Source of the DNA: Neobacillus sp. WH10
GTDB taxonomy: Bacteria; Bacillota; Bacilli; Bacillales; Cytobacillaceae
Reading direction: 5' to 3'
Length of the DNA: 64,000 nt
Assembly: GCF_030123405.1 (NCBI RefSeq)
Contig: NZ_CP126110.1
Location: 1,302,001-1,366,000, forward strand
Under the pieces are notes generated by a model. It had not been told where the DNA came from. It was given only the letters and a program-made list of their open reading frames with translations, and did no database searches. Each line of letters starts with the position of its first letter. Position 1 is the stretch's first letter. Below, piece after piece: positions 16,322 to 25,193 of this stretch. The translations under genes were made by a program, and so were the position numbers.

Positions 16322-18061
16322 ATGACTGGAAAAGGAAGAAAGGATTTTCCTGCGAATTTACAGCCATATATTTCAAAGCAATATTACCAACGCTATACAC
16401 CAATTGATCATGCAGTTTGGCGATTTGTTATGAAACAAAATCATTATTTTTTAAAGGAAATTGCCCATTCTGCCTATGTAAATGGTTTAAAGGATTCAGG
16501 GATCAGGACCGAATCCATTCCAAAGGTAGATGATATGAATACGAGTCTCGCAAAGGTGGGATGGGGGGCTGTTACAATTGATGGGCTGATTCCCGGAGCG
16601 GCTTTTTATAGCTTTTTAGCAAATGGGATTCTTCCGATTGCAACAGAAATAAGGAACATCCAAAACCTTGCCTATACACCTGCACCAGATATGATTCACG
16701 AAGCGGCAGGACATGCGCCGATTTTATTAGATGAATCATACCGCGATTTTGTAAAAAAAATCGGCGAAATGGGCGCTAAGGCACTTTCTAGTAAAGAAAA
16801 GCTGGAGGTTTTTAAAGCAGTCCGCCATTTAACCATCGTAGCAGAAGATCCTGCCTCTACCCCGGAGCAGGTAAAAGAAGCTGAAATACAGGTAGCAGAT
16901 GCGAGAATGAAGGTAAAAGGTTTATCTGAAGCGGATCAAGTTTCAAGGCTATTTTGGTGGACGGTTGAATATGGGCTAATAGGGGAGCTGAACAATCCTA
17001 GAATATACGGAGCGGGCCTGCTTTCGTCGGTAGGTGAGAGCCAAAGCTGCTTGAAAGATGATGTACGAAAAATTCCTTTTTCAGTTGAAGAATGTATAAA
17101 GACCCCATACGATGTTACAAAGACGCAGCCACAGTTATTTGTTTGTAAAACCTTCGGTGACTTAGTAGAAGCCGTTGATCAATTTGCTGCGACAATGGCA
17201 TTTCGAAAAGGCGGAACGGAAAGTCTTGATAAGGCACTGCAAACAGATAGTGTTGCCACGATGGTTTTTTCCTCCGGATTGCAAGTAACCGGAACATTAG
17301 CATCCATTTTAAAGGATGAAAATGGGGATGCTGTTTATTTCCGTACGAAGGGACCAACAGCATTATCCTTTGATTATAAGCAATTAGATGGGCAGGGGAC
17401 AGAAACACATCGTAAAGGCTTTGGAACACCAATTGGCAGTTTAGAAGGTAATATTGTACTAGAGGATTGTACGGCGGAGCAACTACAAGAGTTAGGAATC
17501 ATAAAAGAGAAGGAAGCCGTATTAACGTTTCAAAGCGGGGCAAAAGTAGAAGGCATCATCAAAAATATCATATTGTCTGAAAATAAGCCAACCTTAATTT
17601 CTTTTAAAGAATGTACAGTAAGTTATAAAGATATGATACTGTTTGAAAAATCCTGGGGGACATTTGATATGGCCGTTGGAGCAAAGGTTATATCAGTCTT
17701 TGCAGGGGCAGCTGATCCGAATAATTATTATGAATATGAAAAAATAGAAGAAGTAGAGGAAATAATAGGACAAAAGGGTTGGAACGAACTAGAAACCTTA
17801 TATGAAGAAATTCGCAGCTTACGTGAGGGTTCCGAATGGAATGAACAAAGTTTATTTCATATGAATCAAGTTTTAGCTATTTTAGATGAAAAATATCCGA
17901 AGGAATGGTTATTGCGGCTGGAAATATTAGAGCTTTATAAACTGCACCATGGCAGTCATTCCAAGGTTCCTCTCCTTATAGAAAGGCTTGAAAATACAGC
18001 TTGGGATTCTTCAGTTAAACAAATGATACAACGTGGATTAATTTTAATCCATAACAGCTAA
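16322..18061 (+). CDS. Aromatic amino acid hydroxylase (phenylalanine 4-monooxygenase family), long form
   Basis: A 579-residue protein whose N-terminal half is the non-haem-iron aromatic amino acid hydroxylase fold. Iron ligands read as His126 and His131 in HEAAGH and Glu216 in FWWTVEYGLIGE; the spacing between the second His and the Glu is about 45 residues longer than in the short bacterial enzymes because of an inserted charged helix (about residues 145-190). After about residue 300 there is a C-terminal region of some 280 residues absent from the compact Chromobacterium/Pseudomonas enzymes. Long forms are known from Bacillus. Expected reaction: pterin- and O2-dependent hydroxylation of Phe (or Trp/Tyr). 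No pterin-recycling gene is adjacent. Strong GGGGAAGG ribosome site. Confidence 0.88.
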   Translation: MTGKGRKDFPANLQPYISKQYYQRYTPIDHAVWRFVMKQNHYFLKEIAHSAYVNGLKDSGIRTESIPKVDDMNTSLAKVGWGAVTIDGLIPGAAFYSFLANGILPIATEIRNIQNLAYTPAPDMIHEAAGHAPILLDESYRDFVKKIGEMGAKALSSKEKLEVFKAVRHLTIVAEDPASTPEQVKEAEIQVADARMKVKGLSEADQVSRLFWWTVEYGLIGELNNPRIYGAGLLSSVGESQSCLKDDVRKIPFSVEECIKTPYDVTKTQPQLFVCKTFGDLVEAVDQFAATMAFRKGGTESLDKALQTDSVATMVFSSGLQVTGTLASILKDENGDAVYFRTKGPTALSFDYKQLDGQGTETHRKGFGTPIGSLEGNIVLEDCTAEQLQELGIIKEKEAVLTFQSGAKVEGIIKNIILSENKPTLISFKECTVSYKDMILFEKSWGTFDMAVGAKVISVFAGAADPNNYYEYEKIEEVEEIIGQKGWNELETLYEEIRSLREGSEWNEQSLFHMNQVLAILDEKYPKEWLLRLEILELYKLHHGSHSKVPLLIERLENTAWDSSVKQMIQRGLILIHNS

Positions 18062-18065
18062 TAGA

Positions 18066-18101
18066 AAAAGGAGCTTGGATTTTATGATCCAAGCTCCTTT
18101 T
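18066..18101. terminator. Bidirectional terminator between the hydroxylase and Bax-inhibitor genes
   Basis: A perfect 15 bp inverted repeat (AAAAGGAGCTTGGAT and its complement) around a six-base loop. A-run and T-run flanks serve both strands of this convergent pair. Confidence 0.92.
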
Positions 18102-18105
18102 ATGA

Positions 18106-18741
18106 TTAATCTTTACTTGATAAAATCCCTAAAATGCGAAGGATGCTGACGAATAGGTTAACAAAATCCAAGTATAAGCTTAATGCCATTAATGGTACTT
18201 CTTCTGCTCTTACACCGTGGTGTTTCATACGGCTGACATCAAAGAGAACATAACCGCTAAATACTAATACCCCTATAAAGGAATATGCGAGCATTCCCGT
18301 TGAGCTAAGCGGGAAGAAAATATTAAAAAGTGAAATTGCCACTAATGCTAGCAAGGCAGCAAGCAGGAAACCTCCTAAGAAGGAAAAGTTCCGTTTTGAT
18401 TTTGCGGCATATATTGAAATACCGGTAAACACAACTGTTGTGGTAGCAAACGCCATGATTACGACATTTGCACCTGCCGTCGCGGCATAATAAGCGACAA
18501 TTGGATACAGCGTAATCCCTGAGATAAAGGTAAAAATATAAAGAAAGGAATAAGAGATTGCTTTTTTACGTCTGAAAATGACTGCTGCGAGAATCATTAC
18601 AAATTCTAAGATTGCCAATGGTAGAAATAAACTTGGTGGTACATAAACACCTGCCATTGTGCCAAGGAAGGCAATCGCAAGAGATAAAGCAAATGTACGT
18701 AAAACGGATGGCATATATTCTGATGTAGTTTGTGTATACAA
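18106..18741 (-). CDS. Bax inhibitor-1/YccA family membrane protein (YetJ-like)
   Basis: A 211-residue protein with seven predicted membrane helices, of the BI-1/TMBIM family. B. subtilis YetJ is a pH-sensitive calcium leak channel; the conserved C-terminal acidic residues (SLYLDFVNLFVSILRILG, with the Asp pair at about 195) are present. Start is a TTG at 18741 with GAGGTG about eight bases upstream. It is followed on the same strand by no further gene and shares the terminator with the hydroxylase. Calcium handling is inferred from the family. Confidence 0.87.
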   Translation of the reverse strand: MYTQTTSEYMPSVLRTFALSLAIAFLGTMAGVYVPPSLFLPLAILEFVMILAAVIFRRKKAISYSFLYIFTFISGITLYPIVAYYAATAGANVVIMAFATTTVVFTGISIYAAKSKRNFSFLGGFLLAALLALVAISLFNIFFPLSSTGMLAYSFIGVLVFSGYVLFDVSRMKHHGVRAEEVPLMALSLYLDFVNLFVSILRILGILSSKD

Positions 18742-18790
18742 ATTTTTTCACCTCTTATTAATTTGTTACTAAAGATATACGAAAAAGTGG

Positions 18791-19183
18791 TCAAGATGTT
18801 TCGTTTTTTCTTAAAATATCTTTCTCTTCTTTTAATAAATCACGAATCTCTGCTAAAAGTTCTTCTTGGCGGTTAACTTTTTCCACCACTAGAGCAGGTT
18901 CTTCTTTCTTTTTAAAACGATTAATGAATTTAATAAATAGAAAAATTGAAAAGGCGATAATAAAGAAATCGACGACTGCTTGAATAAATTGTCCGTACTT
19001 TATACCATTATAGGAAAGTTTAGAAAAAGAGTCTACATTCCCGGTTAACAATCCTATCAATGGCATGATAATATCCGCGACAAGGGAAGAAACAATTTTC
19101 CCAAACGCCCCGCCAATAATGACACCGACAGCTAAATCGATTACGTTGCCTTTCATGGCAAACTGTTTAAATTCTTTCCACAT
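18791..19183 (-). CDS. mscL: Large-conductance mechanosensitive channel MscL
   Basis: A 130-residue MscL: N-terminal helix MWKEFKQFAMKGNVIDLAVGVIIGGAFGKIVSSLVADIIMP with the conserved gate-lining Gly/Ala pattern, a second membrane helix (about 66-88) and a charged C-terminal bundle (KVNRQEELLAEIRDLLK). It opens under hypo-osmotic shock to release solutes. Length and both membrane segments are normal. GGAGGAA precedes the ATG. It lies 50 bp upstream of the Bax-inhibitor gene on the same strand, so the two may be co-transcribed. Confidence 0.96.
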   Translation of the reverse strand: MWKEFKQFAMKGNVIDLAVGVIIGGAFGKIVSSLVADIIMPLIGLLTGNVDSFSKLSYNGIKYGQFIQAVVDFFIIAFSIFLFIKFINRFKKKEEPALVVEKVNRQEELLAEIRDLLKEEKDILRKNETS

Positions 19184-19296
19184 AAATAAGTTCCTCCAAA
19201 ATAAATGTCCATTTACTTAATAGTACATTTTATCCCCTAACCCTACTAAATGGCAATAATAAACCTTTAGAATCCTTCTTTTTTACTATAGTGAAA

Positions 19297-19322
19297 AGAG
19301 CAGGTAAGTCATCACCTGCTCT
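19297..19322 (-). terminator. Hairpin terminator, 3' of the M29 aminopeptidase
   Basis: Nine bp stem AGAGCAGGT / ACCTGCTCT with TTTTCAC on the minus-strand side. It ends the aminopeptidase gene. Confidence 0.75.
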
Positions 19323-19343
19323 AAGTTAATTATGAAAAGTGGT

Positions 19344-20576
19344 TCAAAAAGCCCAATTTCCAGCTCTGAAGATTGGTTCTGACGCCCCGTCGGCAGTGAT
19401 TCCGTCGATGTCCATTTCGGATGAGCCAATCATGAAATCAACATGGGTAATACTTTCGTTTAGCCCGTTTTCTGCTAATTCCTCCGATGACATTTTCTTG
19501 CCGCCCTCGATACAGAAGGCATAGGCACTTCCAATTGCTAAGTGATTTGATGCATTTTCATCAAATAGGGTGTTAAAGAAAAGGATGTTTGATTGTGAAA
19601 TTGGTGAGTTAAATGGAACAAGAGCCACTTCACCAAGATAATGTGAGCCTTCGTCTGTCTCGACAAGACGCTTCAATATTTCTTCGCCTTCTTCAGCTTT
19701 TACGCCAACAATTTTTCCATTTTCGAATGTTATTGAAAAACGATCAATAATATTACCACCGTAACTTAGCGGTTTTGTACTTGCGACCGTACCATTAACA
19801 CCAGTTTTTAATGGTACGGTGAAAACCTCCTCTGTCGGCATGTTGGCCATAAACTCAAAGCCCTTTTCATTCACACTGCCAGCTCCCACCCAGAGATGTT
19901 TTTCTGGAAGCTCAATCGTTAAGTCCGTACCAGGTGCTGTATAATGAAGTTTTTTGTATCGTTTCTCATTTAAATAGTTAACCTTCTCATGAAGGGTTTC
20001 GTCATGTTTCTTCCAGGCATCGACAGGATTTTCAACATCCACACGTACCGCTTTAAAAATGGCATCCCAAAGCATGTTTACTTGGTTTTCAGCTGGCGCA
20101 TCAGGGAATACCTTAACAGCCCAAGCTTTTGATGGGACAGCAATAACCGACCAGCTCACCTTATCAGATTGTGCAGCCTTGCGGTAGTTTGCAAGGGCTT
20201 TTCCGGCAGCTTTATTGAAGTTGGCAATCCGTTCAGGGGCCACGCCTTTAAGTAAATCCGGACTGCTAGAGATAACAGACATAAAGGCAGCACCATTGTC
20301 CGCAAGTTCTTCTATTTCTTTTGCACGCCAGGCAGGGTATTCATTGAATGCTTCATCTGGTGCTAAATCATATTTTGTTCTCGTAACGGTATCGTCGTTC
20401 CAGTTAACAATGACATTGTGGGCACCAGTTTCGTATGCTTTTTTGACTACTAAACGGACAAATTCTGCGGCATCTAAAGCTGCGTTAACAACTAATGTTT
20501 GACCAGGCTGTACATTAACGCCAACCTTTACAGCAAGCTCAGCATATTTTTCAAGGTTTTTTTGAAATTCACTCAT
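19344..20576 (-). CDS. M29-family metallo-aminopeptidase (AmpS/PepS-like)
   Basis: A 410-residue thermophilic-aminopeptidase (M29) family enzyme, a cytoplasmic dinuclear-metal exopeptidase. Family blocks seen: the N-terminal LVVNAALDAAEFVRLVVKKAYE, and the metal-ligand region in the C-terminal half (GEVALVP, NASNHLAIGSAY, THVDFMIGSSEMDIDG), which supply the expected Glu, His and Asp ligands. Length matches AmpS (about 410). A good AAGGAG site precedes the ATG. It is monocistronic between two terminators. Confidence 0.9.
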   Translation of the reverse strand: MSEFQKNLEKYAELAVKVGVNVQPGQTLVVNAALDAAEFVRLVVKKAYETGAHNVIVNWNDDTVTRTKYDLAPDEAFNEYPAWRAKEIEELADNGAAFMSVISSSPDLLKGVAPERIANFNKAAGKALANYRKAAQSDKVSWSVIAVPSKAWAVKVFPDAPAENQVNMLWDAIFKAVRVDVENPVDAWKKHDETLHEKVNYLNEKRYKKLHYTAPGTDLTIELPEKHLWVGAGSVNEKGFEFMANMPTEEVFTVPLKTGVNGTVASTKPLSYGGNIIDRFSITFENGKIVGVKAEEGEEILKRLVETDEGSHYLGEVALVPFNSPISQSNILFFNTLFDENASNHLAIGSAYAFCIEGGKKMSSEELAENGLNESITHVDFMIGSSEMDIDGITADGASEPIFRAGNWAF

Positions 20577-20679
20577 ATGTAATTCTCCTTTTTCAGAATC
20601 TTCCTTTATATTGTAGCGTCTTTATATTAAAAAAGAAATCATTCAAAGTGTAGTTTTGCTAAAAAAATCCAAAAAAAAA

Positions 20680-20708
20680 CAGTAAAGAGAATTTATCCCT
20701 ACTGTAGC
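20680..20708 (-). terminator. Terminator of the 38-aa membrane protein gene
   Basis: On the minus strand ACAGTA...TACTGT closes a hairpin that includes the stop codon and is followed by nine T. Confidence 0.7.
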
Positions 20709-20815
20709 TTGCTTCCATGTACTTTAATATTAAAATAAACACCTGCGGAAAATAGTACAATAAACGTTATAATGCCTGATAAAGATGTTGGAGCCATGAA
20801 TTGCGATAATTCCAT
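20699..20815 (-). CDS. Very small membrane protein, 38 aa
   Basis: Minus-strand frame MELSQFMAPTSLSGIITF, then hydrophobic to about residue 29, ending HGSKLQ. A GGGGTGG ribosome site precedes the ATG, and a hairpin with nine T overlaps the stop, which together argue for a real gene. One membrane segment; no recognised family. It lies alone between the aminopeptidase and a dispersed repeat. Confidence 0.55.
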   Translation of the reverse strand: MELSQFMAPTSLSGIITFIVLFSAGVYFNIKVHGSKLQ

Positions 20816-20955
20816 TGATTCCACCCCTTTAGAATATAACCTTTACACTATAATTATAATACTAAAAGAGGTAGATGTGAACAAAAAAGTACATTTTTTT
20901 TGACAAATATTTGAATTTTAAGGATGGTAAAAAAGCACAATGTTCAACTTTGAGA

Positions 20956-21233
20956 ATTGTCCAGCTCCAGCGCCTAGGGGCTCGGGGTCATAAGCTAATC
21001 CGTCAAGAAGGCTAAAAAGCAGCCTTCTCGCTGGCTCGTCTTATGCCTGGCTACAGAAAGCTATCGCTTTCTGTACGCATTAAGGGAGACTAATCTCTGG
21101 CTTCGCTTAGCTTGCCAGTCGATAATTCTCCCTATATCGCCCCTGAGCAAGGCGCTTCCACTTTTATCTTTTCCTTTATCTCAGTCGAAGCGCTCCAGTC
21201 TATACGCCGCTAGACGGGCGCTTCCGCTTTTTG
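20956..21233. repeat. Dispersed structured repeat, copy 2, with insert and an extra partial end
   Basis: From 20956 to about 21170 this is the reverse of the element at 7533-7657, with an extra segment of about 85 nt (around 21050-21140) between ATGCCTG and CCCTGAGCAAGG. The insert has its own stems, CAGAAAGC/GCTTTCTG and AGGGAGA/TCTCCCT. A further partial end (about 21188-21233, GCGCTCCAG to GCGCTTCCGCTTTT) overlaps the 3' end of the MFS gene and supplies its last codons. Confidence 0.88.
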
Positions 21234-22481
21234 CTTTTCAAACACATAAAACATAACCCAATATAAACCTGCACTGATCAGTGCCAAAAGAAAGAGAACA
21301 AAGAATGTCCACCCATAGCCGATCCAAACAGTCATAGGGATTGAGAGTGGTGCAATGGTACGCGCGATTGTAAATCGCAAGCTTGCTGCAGCAAAATATT
21401 GGCCCCTCATATGCTCAGGTGCAAGCTTAGAAACAAAGCTTTGCTGAAGTCCCGCACCCATTAATTCACCAAAGGTGAAAATCGCCATCGCTGCAATTAA
21501 GCCCCAAATCCAATGAGTTTGACTAAAGAGAACTATGGAAATGGCATAGACAACTGAGGAGAGGACAAACACGTTTCTTTCATAATATTTTCCCATCCAC
21601 TTAGTAACAAAAACAGTCAGCAGGGCGACAAGGAAGCCATTTTCAGCAAGGACTATTCCAAATGCCTGCTCACCTTTGACAGTAAACGACCACTCACCAA
21701 AGGAAAAGAGGGTTTGATTTTTCACAAAATCCTTAATATATACGGGAATTAATAAGTCCAATTGCATAAACGTCTGCCCAGCTAGAACACCTGCAAGAAT
21801 GAAGAGAAGGAACGTTTTATCCTTTACAATAAGTGCATAATCCCTCAGTTGATTTTGTAAAAAGTAATACCATTTCCCGTCGCTGGATAAAGGATTTGAC
21901 TTTTGAAGCGGGACGGTTTCCCTAGTCCATTTTGCTAGAATTAATCCTAGTAAAATACAAACTGCTCCTGCAAAAAGCAAAAGCTGAAAGCGATAGTGGA
22001 CATAAAAAATAGCTCCCAATATCGGCCCTACAACAACTGCTATATTAATAGATGTATAAAAAATAGCAAAAACACTGCTGCGATGTTTTTCATCCACTAC
22101 ATCCGCGACCATTGCTTGACTTGCTGGCCAGTAAAAAGAACCGAACACACCAGCAACGGTAAAAGAGATAAACCCTAACCAAGGCGATTGAAACCAAGGA
22201 GAACTGGCTAGAGCAAAGCCTAAAAACGAAAGGCCTTGTCCGATTGAGGAAAGAACCATCATTCGTTTTCTCCCAAAACGGTCGGCACAATATCCACCCA
22301 TAAGGTTAGCTAATACGGAAAAAACCTGCGAAAAAACTAATAATAAACCAGCTTTATTTTTACCGAATTCTTCGGCAAAATAGATCGTTAAAAACGGAAA
22401 AAACATCCAAAAGGTGATATTCATCATTGCTTCAGCAAACAAGCGAACCTTTAAATTCGTATCCCAATCCCTAATTCTCAT
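21210..22481 (-). CDS. MFS transporter, multidrug-type
   Basis: A 423-residue major facilitator with about 12 membrane helices. The MFS signature between helices 2 and 3 reads GGYCADRFGRKRMM. Likely a proton-driven exporter of drugs or metabolites; the substrate is not readable. The frame could open with TTG at 22499, but CGAGGA sits at the right distance from ATG 22481. The last residues (about KAEAPV and the stop) are encoded inside the dispersed repeat that follows, so the C-terminus was probably changed by that element. No partner genes on this strand. Confidence 0.85.
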   Translation of the reverse strand: MRIRDWDTNLKVRLFAEAMMNITFWMFFPFLTIYFAEEFGKNKAGLLLVFSQVFSVLANLMGGYCADRFGRKRMMVLSSIGQGLSFLGFALASSPWFQSPWLGFISFTVAGVFGSFYWPASQAMVADVVDEKHRSSVFAIFYTSINIAVVVGPILGAIFYVHYRFQLLLFAGAVCILLGLILAKWTRETVPLQKSNPLSSDGKWYYFLQNQLRDYALIVKDKTFLLFILAGVLAGQTFMQLDLLIPVYIKDFVKNQTLFSFGEWSFTVKGEQAFGIVLAENGFLVALLTVFVTKWMGKYYERNVFVLSSVVYAISIVLFSQTHWIWGLIAAMAIFTFGELMGAGLQQSFVSKLAPEHMRGQYFAAASLRFTIARTIAPLSIPMTVWIGYGWTFFVLFLLALISAGLYWVMFYVFEKQKAEAPV

Positions 22482-22658
22482 TATGTATCCTCGTTTCAAT
22501 ATTCTGTTATTACATCATACTATTGCGATGGAAGATTATACAAGAAAAAAATGACAAACGACGTTTCAGCGCCGGGATTGGAATTTTCGGAATTACTGAA
22601 TCCATTAGGGAGGTATGCTATATTTATCTTATGGAAATTCGAAAGGATGTTTTTATAT

Positions 22659-24848
22659 ATGGTAAAAAGTGTTGTAATTGCTGAAAAACCTTCTGTCGCA
22701 CGTGATATTGCACATGTGCTTAATTGTAATAAAAAAGGAAACGGGTATCTTGAAGGAAATAAATATATCGTTACGTGGGCGCTCGGGCATCTAGTCACAC
22801 TTGCTGACCCAGAAAGTTACGATATCAAATATAAAACATGGAATTTAGAAGATCTTCCTATGCTGCCTGAGAAATTGAAATTGACCGTCATTAAGCAGAC
22901 TGGAAAACAGTTTAATTCTGTTAAAAGTCAATTGATTAGAAATGATGTCAATGAAATAATCGTGGCTACAGATGCAGGGAGAGAGGGAGAATTAGTCGCA
23001 CGTTGGATTATTGATAAAGTAAAAGTCAATAAACCGATTAAACGTCTATGGATCTCATCTGTTACTGATAAAGCGATTAAAGACGGCTTTGCAAACTTGA
23101 AGCCTGGCAAGTCGTATGACAATTTATATGCATCAGCTGTTGCGCGTTCTGAAGCTGACTGGTATATCGGTCTTAATGCAACACGTGCATTAACAACCAG
23201 GTTCAATGCCCAACTTAACTGCGGCCGTGTTCAAACACCTACTGTTGCGATGATTGCAGCCCGTGAAGACGAAATTAGAAACTTTAATGCACAAACCTAT
23301 TACGGCATCGAAGCCCAAACAGCAGACCAATTAAAGCTGACTTGGCAGGATGCTAAATGTAACAGTCGCAGCTTTGATAAAGAGAAACTCGATGCGATTG
23401 TAAAAAAACTAGTAAAACAAAATGTCATTGTGACGGAAATTGAAAAGAAGCACAAGAAGTCTTTTTCTCCAGGGCTATATGACTTAACAGAACTACAACG
23501 CGATGCGAACAAAATCTTTGGTTATTCGGCAAAGGAAACGTTAAACATTATGCAAAAGCTGTACGAACAGCATAAGGTTTTAACGTACCCGCGGACAGAC
23601 TCACGGTTTATTTCTTCAGATATTGTTCCAACCATACCAGAGCGTCTTAAGGCATGTGGAATAGGTGAGTATCGCTTCCTAACAAGCAAAGTCTTAAAAA
23701 AACCAATCAAGGCTTCTAAATCTTTTGTTGATGATAGCAAGGTGTCCGATCACCATGCCATTATTCCTACAGAAGGATACGTGAACGTGTCAGCTTTTAC
23801 AGATAAGGAACGGAAAATTTATGACTTGGTTGTTAAACGCTTCTTAGCAGTTTTATTCCCGGCATTTGAGTATGAGCAATTAACGCTCCATGCAAAAATT
23901 GGTGAGGAAAACTTCGTTGCTAGAGGAAAAACCATTTTAGCGCTTGGTTGGAAAGAAGTATACAATAATCGACTTGAAGAGGACGATGAAAGTGATGATC
24001 TGAAAGAGCAGATTTTACCTCGGATTGATAAAGGTGATACATTAAACGTCAAACTAATCGCCCAAACATCAGGTCAAACGAAGGCGCCTGCTCGTTTTAA
24101 TGAGGCGACATTACTGTCAGCAATGGAAAATCCGACGAAGTATATGGATACGAAAAATAAACAACTGGCAGACACCTTAAAATCAACGGGCGGGCTTGGT
24201 ACTGTTGCTACACGTGCGGATATTATTGATAAGCTATTCAATTCATTCCTAATCGAAAAGCGCGGCAAAGACATTCATATTACTTCCAAAGGCCGTCAAT
24301 TGCTGGACTTAGTGCCTGAGGAGCTTAAATCCCCGACATTGACAGCTGAGTGGGAACAAAAGCTTGATCAAATTGCACATGGCAAGTTGAAAAAAGATGT
24401 GTTTATTCGCGAAATGAAGAATTACACAAAAGAAATAGTTGCTGAAATTAAAGCTAGTAATAAAAAGTATAAGCACGACAACATCTCCACAAAGAATTGT
24501 CCAGACTGTGGAAAACCGATGCTTGAAGTGAATGGCAAAAAAGGCAAAATGCTCGTATGCCAAGACCGTGAATGCGGCCATCGGAAAAATGTTGCCCGCG
24601 TCACAAACGCACGGTGCCCAAAATGCCATAAAAAACTTGAGCTTCGTGGTGAAGGTGAAGGTCAAGTCTTTGCATGTAAATGTGGATATCGTGAAAAACT
24701 ATCTGCTTTCGAAGCACGCCGCAAAAAAGAATCTGGTGGTAAAGTCGATAAACGGACAGTACAAAAGTATTTGAAAAACCAGCAAAAGGAAGAAGAACCT
24801 TTGAATAATGCCTTAGCAGAAGCATTAAAAGGGCTGAAGTTTGATTAA
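22659..24848 (+). CDS. topB: DNA topoisomerase III (TopB)
   Basis: A 729-residue type IA topoisomerase that relaxes and decatenates DNA. TOPRIM domain with SVVIAEKPSVARDIA and TDAGREGELVARWI; the active tyrosine is Tyr310 in LTYPRTDSR; the C-terminus has two zinc-ribbon-like Cys clusters (NCPDCGKPM...CQDRECG and RCPKCHKK...CKCGY). Length fits B. subtilis TopB (727). The frame is open upstream to 22551, but GAAAGG precedes ATG 22659 and the protein then starts at the conserved MVKSVVIAEKPS. Monocistronic, with its own terminator. Confidence 0.95.
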   Translation: MVKSVVIAEKPSVARDIAHVLNCNKKGNGYLEGNKYIVTWALGHLVTLADPESYDIKYKTWNLEDLPMLPEKLKLTVIKQTGKQFNSVKSQLIRNDVNEIIVATDAGREGELVARWIIDKVKVNKPIKRLWISSVTDKAIKDGFANLKPGKSYDNLYASAVARSEADWYIGLNATRALTTRFNAQLNCGRVQTPTVAMIAAREDEIRNFNAQTYYGIEAQTADQLKLTWQDAKCNSRSFDKEKLDAIVKKLVKQNVIVTEIEKKHKKSFSPGLYDLTELQRDANKIFGYSAKETLNIMQKLYEQHKVLTYPRTDSRFISSDIVPTIPERLKACGIGEYRFLTSKVLKKPIKASKSFVDDSKVSDHHAIIPTEGYVNVSAFTDKERKIYDLVVKRFLAVLFPAFEYEQLTLHAKIGEENFVARGKTILALGWKEVYNNRLEEDDESDDLKEQILPRIDKGDTLNVKLIAQTSGQTKAPARFNEATLLSAMENPTKYMDTKNKQLADTLKSTGGLGTVATRADIIDKLFNSFLIEKRGKDIHITSKGRQLLDLVPEELKSPTLTAEWEQKLDQIAHGKLKKDVFIREMKNYTKEIVAEIKASNKKYKHDNISTKNCPDCGKPMLEVNGKKGKMLVCQDRECGHRKNVARVTNARCPKCHKKLELRGEGEGQVFACKCGYREKLSAFEARRKKESGGKVDKRTVQKYLKNQQKEEEPLNNALAEALKGLKFD

Positions 24849-24857
24849 TACCCATAC

Positions 24858-24906
24858 TAAAGGGGCTATTCATGAAGATTAAAATATCTTTATGGATAGC
24901 CCCTTT
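24858..24906 (+). terminator. Intrinsic terminator after topB
   Basis: Long stem starting TAAAGGGGCTAT and closing ATAGCCCCTTTA, with an inner GAAGAT/ATCTTT pair. It lies just downstream of topB. Confidence 0.85.
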
Positions 24907-24995
24907 ATCAAAATTTCTGATGGCTGATCCCCTTATTTATCCTTTCATATATTATCCTGCTAAAGTGATATCGTGTTAAAATTCAGAAAATTTAA

Positions 24996-25025
24996 TTGAC
25001 AGCCAAGGTTTTCATCACATACAAT
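24996..25025 (+). promoter_or_regulatory. Sigma-A promoter of the hutH leader
   Basis: Perfect TTGACA (24996-25001), 18 bp spacer and TACAAT (25020-25025). Transcription would begin near 25032, about 160 nt before hutH, leaving room for the leader terminator. Confidence 0.8.
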
Positions 25026-25109
25026 AATTATCATAAGAATAATTTATAGATTGGAATGATGACGCATGTGGCATCCCCAAAAAATAGGTCAATATTTAAA
25101 TTTATTTAT

Positions 25110-25165
25110 AAAAGAGGCTGGACTCCAAATCTAATTTGATTAGGAATCCAGCCTCTTTCTTTATT
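25110..25165 (+). terminator. Leader terminator just upstream of hutH (probable HutP attenuator)
   Basis: Twelve bp stem AAAGAGGCTGGA / TCCAGCCTCTTT (25111-25122 with 25147-25158) followed by CTTTATT. It lies 30 bases before the hutH start and downstream of the promoter at 24996. In B. subtilis the hut operon is read through a terminator by the histidine-dependent antiterminator HutP, which binds NAG triplets; UAG triplets occur here at about 25085, 25141 and 25177. HutP control is inferred. The rest of the stretch 24907-25193 shows no gene. Confidence 0.75.
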
Positions 25166-25193
25166 ATACTAAAGTGGTAGAGGAGCGAGAAAT

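Noticed and set aside
22551..22658. Upstream extension of topoisomerase III
   Set aside because: No ribosome site at 22551, and TopB proteins start at MVKSVVIAEKPS.
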